Shown: piece after piece, positions 23,292-35,116 of the stretch
Layout: each line of letters begins with the position of its first letter
Numbering within the stretch: the stretch's first letter is position 1
From: Apodemus sylvaticus
Taxonomy: Eukaryota > Chordata > Mammalia > Rodentia > Muridae
NCBI RefSeq assembly: GCF_947179515.1
Contig: NC_067477.1
Coordinates: 76,044,644-76,108,643 of the forward strand
DNA: 64,000 bases
Direction: 5' to 3'
The notes under the pieces: model-generated
What the model saw: the letters and a program-made list of their open reading frames with translations, nothing else
What the model was told of the DNA's origin: nothing
The model's database searches: none
Made by a program: the position numbers and the translations under genes

Positions 23292-24621
23292 ATCAAAAGT
23301 TCAGAAGTACTGTTCTACAAGAAACTGTTTTCATTAGTGATGTTGATGAGGCTATGAGAGGTACTCCTCAGGTAGGGAAAGATATATTCCTTAGGATAAA
23401 ATTTAAAACCCTAACCCAAGTAATTTCATTATTATTTAGTATTCTTTAGGTTTTCTTATTTTCAAATTTTGAAATTCATGTAAAACAGGTGATTTACATA
23501 TACACATATAAACCCTTTCCTCCCCAGGAAATATATAAATATATATTGCCAGAAAGGAAAAAGTCTAGGTTTCAAAAAACACCTGAAAGCATCTTTTATT
23601 TGGAGGTCTTTCAAATATATTATAAAACTATATAAGAATATAGAAATTTAGTAACTTTTTCATCCTTCAAACATTCATTGCTCAGAACTTTATATAAATC
23701 ACTAAATACAACCATTCAAAATATGCCTTTTAATCTTCCTTACATGAGTATGTACCAATGAAAGGATCATTTTACTTTCTCCTTTTTAATCAAAGATAAT
23801 AAGTGATTTTCTTAAATAGAAGACAGCTATAGTCATAGACAGCAAATGCCATCAAGCCTGAGTTCAATTCTGTGTTCTCTTCTCAAGGTCAAAACAAGAT
23901 TTCTGAGGTCAGTGAAGGTACATATATGCTGTGAGTGAGTCAAAAACCACAGCTTTAATCCCATGCATACTAAACTTCATTAGACTCAGAAATAGAGTCC
24001 TTTTGTTTGTTTTGCTTTAAATTTATAAATATATATTCATGGGCAGACAATGTTTTTCCAAAATCATTTCTCCATTTCAATAGCCCATTCACCTATTCTT
24101 ACCTCTCTTTTTATTTTGATTACATCATTCAGAACAAAAATAAGGGACAGGAACTGTAAAACTAAATCGATGGACTCTGAACAAGCACCATAATTAGCTC
24201 AACTTGCCTCTACTTTGTGCTGCAATGTACTATGGCTTCCTCGTGTCTTTGAGCTTTTCATAGTAGGAATTTAATACTCAGGCATTGTAGAGAGTACCCA
24301 AAGAACCTCAGTCATATGATCTCTTCCTAACACTTAATTTTTCACAAGTATTTTGAGCAATTCCCCTCCTTATACAAGACAATTTTGTTAGGGCATTACT
24401 TCTGTCTACAACTGGAAACATCCATCAGTCTCAGACTCACTTCAAGGAACTAGTTTAGTAGTAACACCAAAATTACAAAGTAAATTGAAGGCATATTGAA
24501 TGAGAAAAAGTTAAAGGAATCTGGGATGTTTAACAGTGAAAAGAGTCCAATGGCCAGAGATGGCCATGCTCTTCAAACATGGAAAAATAATATAAAGATC
24601 CAGATCATGACTGGAAAAAGA
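23292..24621. other. Unassigned AT-rich DNA
   Basis: About 1.3 kb with no gene or repeat I recognise. The segment CATCAAGCCTGAGTTCAATTC near 23849 faintly resembles a SINE but is too short to call. Confidence 0.45.
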
Positions 24622-24634
24622 AGAAGGGATGCTT
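24622..24634. repeat. Target-site duplication, left copy
   Basis: AGAAGGGATGCTT, matched by AGAAGGAATGCTT at 26869-26881 with one mismatch. Confidence 0.85.
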
Positions 24635-25798
24635 AATACAAGGCGATAAAGATGGATCAATTCGCATTCTTCTGCATGCTGACCTCCAGTTGAACCAGCA
24701 CCATTTGTTGAAAAGGCTATCTTTTTTCCATTGGATGTTTTCAGCCCCTTTGTCGAGGATCAAGTGGCCATAGGTGTGTGGGTTCATTTCTGGATCTTCA
24801 ATCCTGTTCCATTGATCTGCGTGCCTGTCACTGTACCAATACCATGCAGTTTTTAACACTATTGCTCTGTAGTATTGCTTGAGGTCAGGGATACTGATTC
24901 CCCCAGAATTTCTTTTGTTGCTGAGAATAGTTTTAGCTATCCTGGGTTTTTTGTTATTCCAGATGAATTTGTTAATTGCTTTCTCTAACTCTGTGAAGAA
25001 TTGTGTTGGGATTTTGATGGGTATTGCATTGAATCTGTATATTGCTTTTGGCAAAATGGCCATTTTAACAATATTGATCCTGCTGATCCATGAGCATGGG
25101 AGGTTTTCCCATTTTTTGAGGTCTTCTTACATTTCCTTCTTCAGAGTCTTGAAGTTCTTGTCGTAAAGATCTTTCACATGTTTGGTAAGAGTCACCCCAA
25201 GATACTTTATACTGTTTGTGGCTATTGTGAAGGGGGTCATTTCCCTAATTTCTTTCTCAGCCTGCTTATCCTTTGAGTATAGGAAGGCCACTGATTTGCT
25301 TGAGTTGATTTTATAACCTGCCACTTTGCTGAAGTTGTTTATCAGCTGTAGGAGTTCTCTAGTGGAGTTTATTGGGTCACTTAGGTAGACTATCATGTCA
25401 TCTGCAAATAATGATAGTTTGACTTCTTCCTTTCCAATTTGTATCTCTTTGACCTCCTTATGTTGTCGAATTGCCTGAGCTAGTACCTCAAGTACAATAT
25501 TGAAAAGATAAGGAGAGAGGGGGCAGCCCTGTCTAGTCCCTGATTTTAGTGGGATTGCTTCAAGTTTCTCTCCATTTAGTTTGATGCTGGCTACCGGTTT
25601 GCTGTATATTGCTTTTACTATGTTTAGGTATGGGCCTTGAATTCCCGTTCTTTCCAAGACTTTAAGCATGAAAAGATGCTGAATTTTGTCAAATGCTTTT
25701 TCAGCATCCAATGAAATGACCATGTGGTTTTTTTCTTTGAGTTTGTTTATGTAGTGGATTGCATTGATGGATTTCCGTATATTAAACCAACCCTGCAT
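24635..25798 (-). pseudogene. ORF2 segment, inverted half
   Basis: Encodes, in two open frames, an ORF2 stretch from MQGWFNIRKSINAIHYINK through LDAEKAFDKIQH, GTRQGCPLSPYLFN and FADDMIVYL to RSACRRMRIDPSLSPC. The catalytic RT motifs are still readable, but there is no start and no endonuclease. The frame shifts near 25130. Confidence 0.93.
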
Positions 25799-26740
25799 TC
25801 AAATCCAAATGGATCAAGGACCTCCACATAAAGCCAGACACTCTGAAACTAATAGAAAAGAAACTGGGGAAGACCCTTGAGGACATTGGTACAGGGAGAA
25901 AATTTCTGAACAGAACACCAATAGCGTATGCTCTAAGATCAAGAATTGACAAATGGGACCTCATAAAATTACAAAGTTTCTGTACGGCAAAGGACACCAT
26001 CAAAAGGACAAATCAGCAACCAACAAATTGGGAAAAGATCTTCAGCAATCCTACATCAGATAGAGGGCTAATATCCAATATATATAAAGAACTTAAGAAG
26101 TTAGACTCCAGAAAACCAAACAACCCTATTAAAAAATGAGGTACAGAGTTAAACAGGGAATTCTCACCTGAAGAACTTCGGATGGCGGAGAAGCATCTTA
26201 AAAAATGCTCAACTTCATTAGTCATTAGGGAAATGCAAATCAAAACAACCCTGAGATTTCACCTTACACCAGTCAGAATGGCTAAGATTAAAAATTCAGG
26301 AGACAGCAGGTGTTGGAGAGGATGTGGAGAAAGAGGAACACTCCTCCACTGCTGGTGAGGTTGCAAATTGGTACAACCCCTCTGGAAATCAGTCTGGTGG
26401 CTCCTCTGAAAACTGGGCACCTCACTTCCAGAAGATCCTGCTATACCACTCCTGGGAATATACCCAGAGGATTCCCCACCATGTAGTAAGGATACATGCT
26501 CTACTATGTTCATAGCAGCCCTATTTATAATTGCCAGATGCTGGAAAGAACCCAGGTATCCCTCAACAGAAGAGTGGATGCAAAAAATGTGGTATATCTA
26601 CACAATGGAGTACTATTCAGCCATTAGAAACAATGAATTCATGAAATTCTTAGGCAAATGGATGGAGCTAGAAAACATCATACTAAGTGAGGTAACCCAG
26701 ACTCAAAAGGTGACTCATGGTATGCACTCACTAATAAGGG
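25799..26740 (+). pseudogene. ORF2 C-terminal segment, sense half
   Basis: Carries the ORF2 C-terminal region from KSKWIKDLHIK-type text to the end. Stops interrupt it, for instance TGA in place of TGG in AAAAAATGAGGTACAG (about 26134) and in CTGCTGGTGAGGTTGC (about 26350) within the zinc-knuckle block. Plus-strand frame 26506-26841 ends in 3'UTR and is not a protein of its own. Minus frames here are shadows. Confidence 0.9.
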
Positions 26741-26868
26741 GAAGTGGGAAGGGGTGGGTGGGAGGTCAGGGGGAGAAAGGGGGGCTTATGGGACTTTCGG
26801 GGAGTGGGGGGCTAGAAAAGGGGAAATCATTTGAAATGTAAATAAAAAATATATCGAATAAAAAAAAA

Positions 26869-26881
26869 AGAAGGAATGCTT
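26869..26881. repeat. Target-site duplication, right copy
   Basis: AGAAGGAATGCTT, partner of 24622-24634. It follows the L1 A-tail directly. Confidence 0.85.
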
Positions 26882-27689
26882 TTGCGCAATATAAGAAGAT
26901 CATACTTATTCAAATATGGAGTAGATTATGAAGTTTGGCCCATGTGGAATCTTTACTATTTATTTTCCATTGTACTTACCCAATGGCCTAACTAGAAATC
27001 CACTTGGTGGTGTTGATATAAGCCAGTTCAATCACTGCATTAAGGCTTGGATTTCATGGCTTTTAAAGTCCATTCCAACTTCAGATTCATTGAATCTCTG
27101 AAACCCACTCCAGTGGGAGTGTTGCCTGCCAAATCAGTCTTTGCATGAAAGGCAGAAAATGATGTCAATTGTTACAGCTGCAGTGAGTCAGCTGGAAAAT
27201 GCCCAGCAAAGGCAAAGTTCAAGCTAGTTACCAAACCCCAAATAATTTAAAAGATTTTTAGGTATCTCAGAAGCTTCAAAGATTACACGCTCAATGCTGT
27301 TTGCTTCTGGCCAAGTCCTCTAACTCAAATAGTGGTTGTAGACAATCATTTTGGATAAACCTACCTGAGGAAACCAAATCTTCGTGTTTCAGTGTTATTA
27401 TCCTTGACCTTGAACACTCAAGAAAAAAAAGAGCTCTCTAGTGGTTTGAACTGAAAAATAAAACATTCTCAGCTGCACTCCAAGTTGTATTTTATTTCAT
27501 TTATTAAATCAGAAGGCCTCAAGGAGCCATGCTAACTACCATGAAGAAAAATCAATCAGTAGTCCAATCAGATGTAACAACAATGAGCCACAACAATGAC
27601 TAGAATAACAAGATGCTTTTTGAAAGGATTTAGTTGGCCTAGATGACAGGCTCTAAACTAGCATTTTAGGAGACAAAGACTGAGTTTTT
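26882..27689. other. Unassigned DNA
   Basis: No gene or repeat recognised. An AATAAA lies at about 27460 but I see no supporting transcript structure. Confidence 0.4.
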
Positions 27690-28360
27690 ACTTCCCAGAA
27701 CTAGGCAAGCAGGTTACTGGAAAAACCACAGGCTTATATAAAAGGGACCCCTCCCAGCTTGCAAAAAGACAGGCAAGCTTGTGGCCAAGAGGTCAAGAGC
27801 TACCCTTCCTTCCCATGAAGTGAGACCCTAGCCATCATTCCATCACCCAGACCTCCAGAGATAGAATCCACCAATCAAGATATAGACCTCCTACTCCTCC
27901 CTAATGTTCCTCTTTTTACTTTAAAACTGAGTCACTAAATTCAGTTGGGAATGTTTCTATCCTAATGGAATTCGGCCCATTAATGCAGAAACTCTTCAGG
28001 AATTCATGGACCCTCACACTTCAAATTGTAATAATGGCACTTATATCATAGGAGCGAGCAACACATACCTAATTGGACTTAATAGGAAGGATTTTGTGCC
28101 CAGTGCTATAAACTTAACCAACTACCTGCATTTGAAGAGGCCAGAGACTCTAGAGCCATGTAACTTTGGGTTCAAAGTGCTTATTCTTATATCCACAGAT
28201 AAGTGTAGCTCTCATGTCTCCTCAAAAAGCGTTTGTTTTGTAGCAGAGCCACAAATGTTCAACATGCAGAGATCAACTAACCATATGGTAACAATACCCA
28301 GATATATTGACAAGAAAACCCTAAACTTAAGTTCAGGAACATTATAGAAAAGTGAACAGA
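27690..28360 (+). other. Unassigned segment with TATA-like box and 113-codon frame
   Basis: A TATATAAAAGGG motif at about 27735 is followed by moderately GC-rich sequence. Open frame 28006-28347 (113 aa, starting MDPHTSNCNNGTYIIGAS) has varied composition and no repeat character. I do not recognise it and see no domain, signal peptide or transmembrane segment. It could be a decayed LTR or retrocopy, or chance. No Kozak or splice evidence decides. Confidence 0.25.
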
Positions 28361-28744
28361 AAGATTTTAAGTAACAGGTGAATAGGACACCTGCTAAAAG
28401 ATAGTTCTCTAAAACACAGATGTAAATGTCACTTTTATTTTCTCAGATGAAGTGATGGCATGAGAGCCTTAACCCAAGATGTGCAAATACATGGCTTGGG
28501 CAGAGTCCAGAGCATGCTATTCTCTGTGCTAACTCTCCCTAAGCCTAGGCCCATAGGCTTCTGGCCTTCATACAATCTAATCATCCAAATTGACTGATTT
28601 AATCCAGTTTTTTCAGCTTCTAACTGAATTTCTCTGCCTGGCCTCATATTATCTTTGGCAATATGTTCTAATCTTCTGGATCCTTCTCTGTAAAACTGTC
28701 CCAATGAAATTGCTATACACATACAACATCCACTACACACCACA

Positions 28745-28862
28745 CCACACCATCTCTGTCTCTGTTTCTGCCTCTCTCTGTATCTCTCTGTCTGTTTTTG
28801 TGTGTGTTTTTGTCTCTGTCTCTTCCCCCCTTTCTCTCTCCTCTCCTCTTCTCTTCTCTTAA
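28745..28862. repeat. Pyrimidine-rich (TCTG/TCTC)n tract
   Basis: CT/TG-rich low-complexity DNA. The serine/valine/cysteine-rich plus frame (28590-28862) and the arginine-rich minus frame over it are low-complexity artefacts. Confidence 0.85.
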
Positions 28863-29555
28863 GTAGCCTCTTTTTCCTGGTTTTCTGTGAGTTTGTAATA
28901 TCCCATCTTTACTCATTCTGTCAATTCTTTCTTGAATTTGTCACCTTGTCTGCCCTTCAGTTATATGTTACTTTCAAAGATGGATGCTTCTTTCTATAAA
29001 CTAAACTTAGCTTCTTTGTTAGGGATTAAAGGTATGCACTAGGGGCATGTCTGTAGTCCAGCCAGGTCATAATGTAATCCAGGACATATCTAGATTCTGG
29101 CCTGATTATATCTTTGGATGTGATCCCTTCCTAGAAAAGCCACATCGCTTGATTGAAATTCCTCTGTACACAGACATGAATTTGGTGAATGCAATACAAG
29201 GAGAAGAAGAAAAGGCTGATATGGAAAGAGTCGGGAGTAGGAAGTTTTAGAGCCTAGCATATTTAAACTCAAATACTAATATAAGCACTGTTAGCAGTAG
29301 GCTCTTAGAGGATCTACAACTTTGAATGTCAGTAGTAGAACAACAACAAAAAGAATGTCTTAATATTTTAAGAACTTTAGATGTGACTTTTTATGTATTG
29401 GAGCCTCAATGGATGATTTTAATTTATGTGAAATTTCTATGAGATAAATGTCATATGTTTTTCAGATGGAAAACATGTATTTGAGTCTGTCATTTGTCTA
29501 AGCCACACAATTAGAATATATTTTCATAAGAGGTATCAATCAATAAAATATAAAA
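28863..29555. other. Unassigned DNA, tiny B1-like trace
   Basis: No gene recognised. TTAGGGATTAAAGGTATGCAC near 29019 resembles the complement of a B1 head, but only about 45 bp are left. Confidence 0.4.
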
Positions 29556-29592
29556 GTTATATATATACACATATATATGTGTATATGTGTGT

Positions 29593-29639
<47 letters not shown>
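29556..29639. repeat. (TA)n(TG)n microsatellite
   Basis: TATATATACACATATATATG changes into about 20 TG units (29590-29637). Confidence 0.95.
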
Positions 29640-31199
29640 CCATTGAGAGCAAAGAGCGGCTTACCTTGCTCCATCTAGACTGTAGAAAATATCTGTAATG
29701 GCATGATCTTTAGACATTATCTAGCTTTAGTAAAGTATTTAAGGATGATGAACCCACGAATGGAAGCCTCTAGGTCTCTGATAATCTAGGACTGTATTTA
29801 TCAAAAGCAGCTCAAACATAGATGGGAAAAATGCATTTCCTTCCTTTTAAACACTCTACTATGTTATTGATAATGGACTTCAGTTAAATGATGCTGACCT
29901 AAAAAACTTAAGTGATAAGGGGATTCACAATCCCAGAAATGATGTTATATGTCAGATGCTCACATAAGGATAACACCAAAGAGAGCTTTGACTAAATTGT
30001 TTTCTAATAGAACCCAGAAAAATCAAAGATCCATCTAAGCAGTCAAGAATTGCTAGAAATGATTAAGTAGTACATTGCGGGAAACTGGGGCCAAACTAAA
30101 TACAAATAAGCAAATATATAGCATGAATGCATGAACAGGCATATATAACAGATATTTCCAACGTTCAGAGGAAACATTTATTTTCTATTGAGGAATGCAG
30201 AAAGCATTTTTTAAAAGAGATGTTTTGTGTCCAGTGAAAAAATGTAGACATTGTCTAGGCACAAAAATATTAGCAGAACTAAGCAGAGTATACAAGATAA
30301 TTCAAATGTACAGAATGGAAAACATCAGACATTGGGGTTAGCATAGACACAAAAAGGAAGTATCCCGGTAAAGATGCCCTAATAGAGGAGATAAACTCTA
30401 TTCTGAAAGAACTTCAGGTTTTCCAGAGCACTAAAATGATCAAACATGGTCGTAAAGACCAGCCTGGCAAGACCATGTAAATGTAAAATGAAAAACACTT
30501 TTGAGTTACTAGAAAAATTGGGAAGAATCTATCGATATTGACATCAGAAAGCTGACATGGGAGACAAATGTGAGAATGTAACGATATAAAGAAAAAATTT
30601 CCAAAGCTGTACAGGAAATAAGACAGAATAAACAATGTGGTAAAGTTAAGTCTGTACAGTGCAGTTCATTTTCTGTCAAGAAAACTGATTGAATTGGGAC
30701 CATATATAGGAAAGCATGTTCTAGATAAAGGGAACAAAAGAAACATTTTTAAATCTACAATCAACCCAGAAGGTCTCTGTTCTGGGGAAGAATAGCAGGG
30801 CAACAGTACTGACTGAGACATCAGGAGTAATAAAAATGGAAGTAGGAGCCACATAACATACATATAATTGTGAGCAAGGAGCTTGGGGGTTCAGAGAAAA
30901 GAGCTCCCGGAGGGGACGCGCTCAGATCAAAGGAAGTTATAGATACCTACATCCCTCGCTGTGGAAGATGTTAGCCCATTTGGAGGGTCAACATAAGATG
31001 AAAAAGATGAACGAACTAACACACCAGAATCTTTGAAGAGCCACACCATCTATGAGGTATTTTGTAAGTATGCTAAGAGTCAGAACAAAAGTGTTCATTC
31101 TTTCAGACAAGCACCTGACTTTGGAATCATAACCAGTGTTGAAATATGACAATTTGACAAACATAAGCAGGAGACAGATCTGTAATGACAATGTGTGTC
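29640..31199. other. Unassigned AT-rich DNA
   Basis: About 1.5 kb without a recognised gene or repeat. Minus-strand frames (30414-30863, 30988-31191) are short, overlap one another and are not recognisable. Confidence 0.45.
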
Positions 31200-31472
31200 G
31201 GTTGTGTCAGTAAAGGAAAAGACTCAGATGTATGAAAACCTGAGTTTTAGCCCCAGAGCTTATGTCTAAATGTCTGCTATGGTGGTGCACACTCACAGTC
31301 TCAGTATTGAGAAGGTGGAGATGGAGGTCCCCAGGGTCTTACGGTCTAGCCAATCTAACCTAATGGGAGGAGGTCCTGTCTCAAAGGATCTATTCTTGAG
31401 GATGACATTTGAATTTGTCCTCTGGCTTAACCACATATGCTCACAGAGATGGGCATGTGCCCCATGCACACG

Positions 31473-31505
<33 letters not shown>
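31200..31505 (+). mobile_element. B4-like composite SINE with (AC)n tail
   Basis: A tRNA-like head (CAGTAAAGGAAAAGACTCAG...CCTGAGTTTTAGCCCCAGAGC, pointers only), a B1-like middle (TATGGTGGTGCACACTCACAGTCTCAG) and a tail CCTCTGGCTTAACCACATATG followed by (AC)n at 31477-31502. This order fits the B4 family (tRNA/ID head fused to B1). Diverged. Confidence 0.68.
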
Positions 31506-31799
31506 CAAGCATGTATGCATGCAGCATGATGAAAAGAATTGGTTTCAACTGTTATCAGTAAAGTAATTATGACACTGTCACATCAAAGGCAGACAATATT
31601 AGCATACTAAATACTAAAATCCATGGTGTAGATACAATTCTCTCAAAATGCCCTTGGGACAACTGTGAAGACCAGTGACTTTTCCATTATTGTGGCTATC
31701 AGGTCTGATTTGTGACAACTCATAAAAGCCATGATTTCTCCAATTTAGACATCATAAGGTGTACAATGTAACATAAACATTAGATCATCCACAATATGG

Positions 31800-31875
31800 C
31801 AAACCTCAGAACTGGGAATTGAACCTAAGTTTCTATGCATGCCAAGCAACTGATCTCCCACTAAGCCATATCAGC
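31800..31875 (-). mobile_element. ID/B4-type SINE fragment, antisense
   Basis: GAACTGGGAATTGAACCTAAG, TGCCAAGCAACTGATCTCCCA and CTAAGCCATAT (pointers) resemble the complement of a tRNA-derived SINE head with A and B boxes. Old and short. Confidence 0.55.
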
Positions 31876-33165
31876 AGACAAATAATCTTCTTAATACATG
31901 TAAAAGCCTATTTATCTGAGCATACCTTTAAAATCAATTCACCTCTAAACTGATAAAATAGCATATATTTATTGTATATATTATATTCTTTTAGCTATAT
32001 GTTTATTGTAGAATAGCTAAATCTAGCTAATTGTATCAGTTTATCTTAAGCCATTTTGTTCTCGCTACACAAATTCAACTTTTTTTAGATTCCAAAAATA
32101 AGTGAAACAATACAGTTTTTCTCTATGCTTAGTTAATTTAAAGCACCTTCCTGACCCGTGGGTTTGTTCATTTAGTGGCAAATGACTGAGGATTCCTTCT
32201 TATGGCCAAATAGCCATGCTGTATATATGCATCACAGTTTCAGCATCCATTCGTGAGTTTATAGACTTTTAAGTTGTTTCTGTATCTGGGCTTCTATGAA
32301 GAGTATTGGAATAGAGACAAAGGTGCACATGTCTGTTCAACAAACACATCCATTTCTTTATATTGAACCCGGTAGATAATGATTTTCTTACATTTTTGAG
32401 GTTCATCCATATTGTTTTCCATGACTGCTGTTATGATTTCACCAATAAAGTATGAGTTCCTTTTCCTCATATCTCTCACTTGTGCCATCTTTAGTCATTT
32501 GAACAATACTACATATTCTCTAGAGTAAGGAAAAATCTTGTTATAAGTTCGATTTTTATTTGCTTGATACAAAGTAAAGTTGAACATTTTAAAATTTATT
32601 GTCTACATATATATTGAGAAATATTTATTTAAATACATTGCCAATTTTCACTGGTTTCCTTATTTTTTTTTGTATTGGGTTATTTAGATTATCTTTTTTG
32701 CAGTAGGTACCTTTACCCTCAGAGCCATCTCTCTGACCTTTGGATAGTTCTAAATGTACTGTAATGTTATTTTTATGTGTTAATATTTCTCTGTTGATTT
32801 ATCCTGTCAATTTATCTGTTCACTTATTATTTACCAGTTTTTCTTGGATCTGCAAAGTGTTTTATCAGTGTTTTCTACATATCAGAACACTGTAAAGTTT
32901 TCATTTCAAATTTAAATATTTCTGGTTTCTATATTCTGTGTGCTCTAAAATTTTCAGTACTATACTTATTGGTGGAGGTAAAAATGGGCATCTTCACTCT
33001 CTTGCTCTTAGAAAATTAACTCAAATCTCTATCATCAAGTTTGATCTTTTATGCATGTTTCCTACACATGACCTTTAACAGAACGAGATACATTCCCCTC
33101 AATGTTTATTTTTTAAGACATAATACCATGTAGCTCATATTTTCCAGAGAACTCTTTTATGTAGC
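31876..33165. other. Unassigned AT-rich DNA
   Basis: No gene recognised. A faint SINE tail may lie at 32660-32745 (CCCTCAGAGCCATCTCTCTGACC, pointer), too diverged to classify. Confidence 0.4.
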
Positions 33166-33283
33166 TGAGAATGATTCAAGTTCAGTATGCAGCAGAGGAT
33201 GGCTTTGAACTAGTGATGCTCCTGCCTCCACACCCACCCTAAGGACTAAGTCATAAGGCATGCATAACCACACTTGGCTGACA
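33166..33283 (-). mobile_element. Old B1-like SINE, antisense
   Basis: GGATGGCTTTGAACTAGTGAT, CTCCTGCCTCCAC and GGCATGCATAACCACACTTGGCT (pointers) are the complement of B1. Diverged, probably an old B1 or proto-B1. Confidence 0.75.
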
Positions 33284-33999
33284 CACATGAGCCGAATATT
33301 ACTATCATGAAACAATTTTGAATTTGCTTAAACCCACATTATGTATATAGCTACATGAATATAAAGAGGTCCTTCATTTATTAACATGATATCACTTATG
33401 ATATGGTATATTTTCAAACATCTGTGCTTTCTTGGTCTAACTCACATTCACATAGTATCACCTGTTGTATTTGATCTGATATTATTTTTATTTGCCATAT
33501 TAATAAAAATTTGCCCTTATTTTTTTCAATATAGTGACATTCTCTGACAATGATATCAAGACAGTGCCAGCATTGTAAAGTGAATATGGACTAAGAGCTG
33601 GCATTATTTCTTCAATTGCCCAGAGTAATTCAATAGTAACATCATCAAATTTCAGGGTTCTTTTAATATTGATTTAATCTTTTTACTCTCTATTATTGTC
33701 TATTTCAATTCTACCTCTCAGTAATTCAGTATTAGTAGGTTGAATATTTCTAACATTAAAGTAATATAGTTTGGGGCATAAATTTTCAAAACATTCTTAT
33801 ATGATCTTTTGTACTTCTATGATTTCTGAACATGTGATTAATAAATGCAGAACACTTCTTCAACAAAATTGCGTCTATGCACCCATCCATCCATCCAGCT
33901 AGTTATTCACTAAAGAGTCATGTGACTAACTCTACCACATATTTGAAATATTTTCTCATTGAAAATGTAAAATGCCACCAAGATGAATATTGGATGTTG
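33284..33999. other. Unassigned AT-rich DNA
   Basis: No gene or repeat recognised apart from a four-unit CATC run at about 33884. Confidence 0.4.
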
Positions 34000-34480
34000 T
34001 AGGTGGGACAGCACCAGCCATCTCTACATCATGACCTGGGGAAGGGGTGGTGCAGATACAAAGGCATCTGCTGCAGGAGGACCTAATTGAACACTGCCGG
34101 AGAAACCAAGGATTGCTAACAAAGACAATGCCAGCCAATTGGGAACTACTGTTTAGAAGAGATGCTTTCTTGGGACCAATGGGGCATGGGTGGAGGGTAT
34201 TAAAAGACCTTGCAGTAGCCTTCAGAGGAGCTTGCTGTGAAGTTTCTCACCTGCTCGTGGAGTCTGTGGCTTTGATTGTATGCTACCTTACTCCAACCCT
34301 CCAAGGGATGGTAGGGTCAGGAAGTAAGTAGTCCAGGCCAGAGGCAGCAGGATGTCTTCATAGAAACTCTTTGAGAGGGTTGCAGCAGCTGTGACTCAGA
34401 AGTTCAAAATATCTCTAAGGTGTCAGCAATCTCGTGGAATCTCAAATGCTGACTCCTTCACAGAGGGTTTTACAAAGTCA
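34000..34480 (+). other. Possible decayed LTR or retrocopy
   Basis: A GC-richer island in AT-rich DNA. It starts TGTAGGTGGGACAGCACCAGC (pointer), has GGTATTAAAAGACC (TATA-like, about 34197) and a 94-codon frame (34047-34331) without recognised domain. The U3/TATA/R-like order hints at an old LTR, but no terminal repeat or poly(A) signal confirms it. Confidence 0.25.
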
Positions 34481-34832
34481 ACCTGCATATTCTTGAGCAG
34501 TATGTTAGAACTTAGACTGATTTATCAGGTATGGGAGGGGTCCTGATTCTTCATTTTAAACTCACTTCTAAATTATTCCGATTCCTCGATTCTATAAAAC
34601 ATATTTTGCACATCAAGAATTTATGGTGATTTATATAGAGATGATGTTAACTAGAGATAGTGTCTGGAATTTAGTTTCTAAAATCTTTCATTACACCGCC
34701 TCTGTGTTGTATTTGATATATCTGTTTTTAGTGCTTTATGTCTTTTCTGTTGAACTGGATAAATGCTTTCAGCTACACTTTAAAATGTTCTGTTAGCCAA
34801 AGCATACCATAGATAACTAGTCATTATAAATG

Positions 34833-34833
34833 C

Positions 34834-34884
<51 letters not shown>

Positions 34885-34981
34885 TCCTTTCCTTTCCTTT
34901 CCTTCTTTCCTTCTTTCCTTCCTTCCTTCCTTCCTTCCTTCCTTCCTTCCTTCCTTCCTTCCTTCCTTCCTTCCTTCCTTT

Positions 34982-35041
<60 letters not shown>

Positions 35042-35116
35042 TTGTTCTTTCTTTCCTTCTGTCTTTCTTTCTGTCTTTCTTTCTGTCTTTCTTTCTTCTG
35101 TCTTTCTTTCTTTCTT
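34833..35116. repeat. (CTTT)n/(CTTC)n microsatellite
   Basis: Pure pyrimidine tract about 284 bp long: TTTC units, then CCTTT, then CCTT, then TTTC again with TTTCTGTC variants near the end. The serine/phenylalanine/leucine frame through it is an artefact. Confidence 0.97.

Larger units (their letters stand above)
24635..26868 (+). mobile_element. L1 with 5' inversion (twin priming)
   Basis: One insertion between 13 bp duplications. Its left half (24635-25798) is ORF2 in reverse (equivalent to residues of about 570 to 958 of the intact copy). The right half (25799-26868) is ORF2 in sense from about residue 960 through the 3'UTR and A-tail. The two halves meet at adjacent ORF2 positions with essentially no loss, the classic product of twin priming. 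Relative to the copy at 19620, the 3'UTR lacks about 145 bp just after the ORF2 end (ACTAATAAG joined to GGGAAGTGGGAAGG near 26737). Confidence 0.94.

Noticed and set aside
28006..28347. Host protein-coding exon
   Set aside because: No recognised homology, no splice or Kozak support and no flanking coding exons. Kept only as an unassigned segment.
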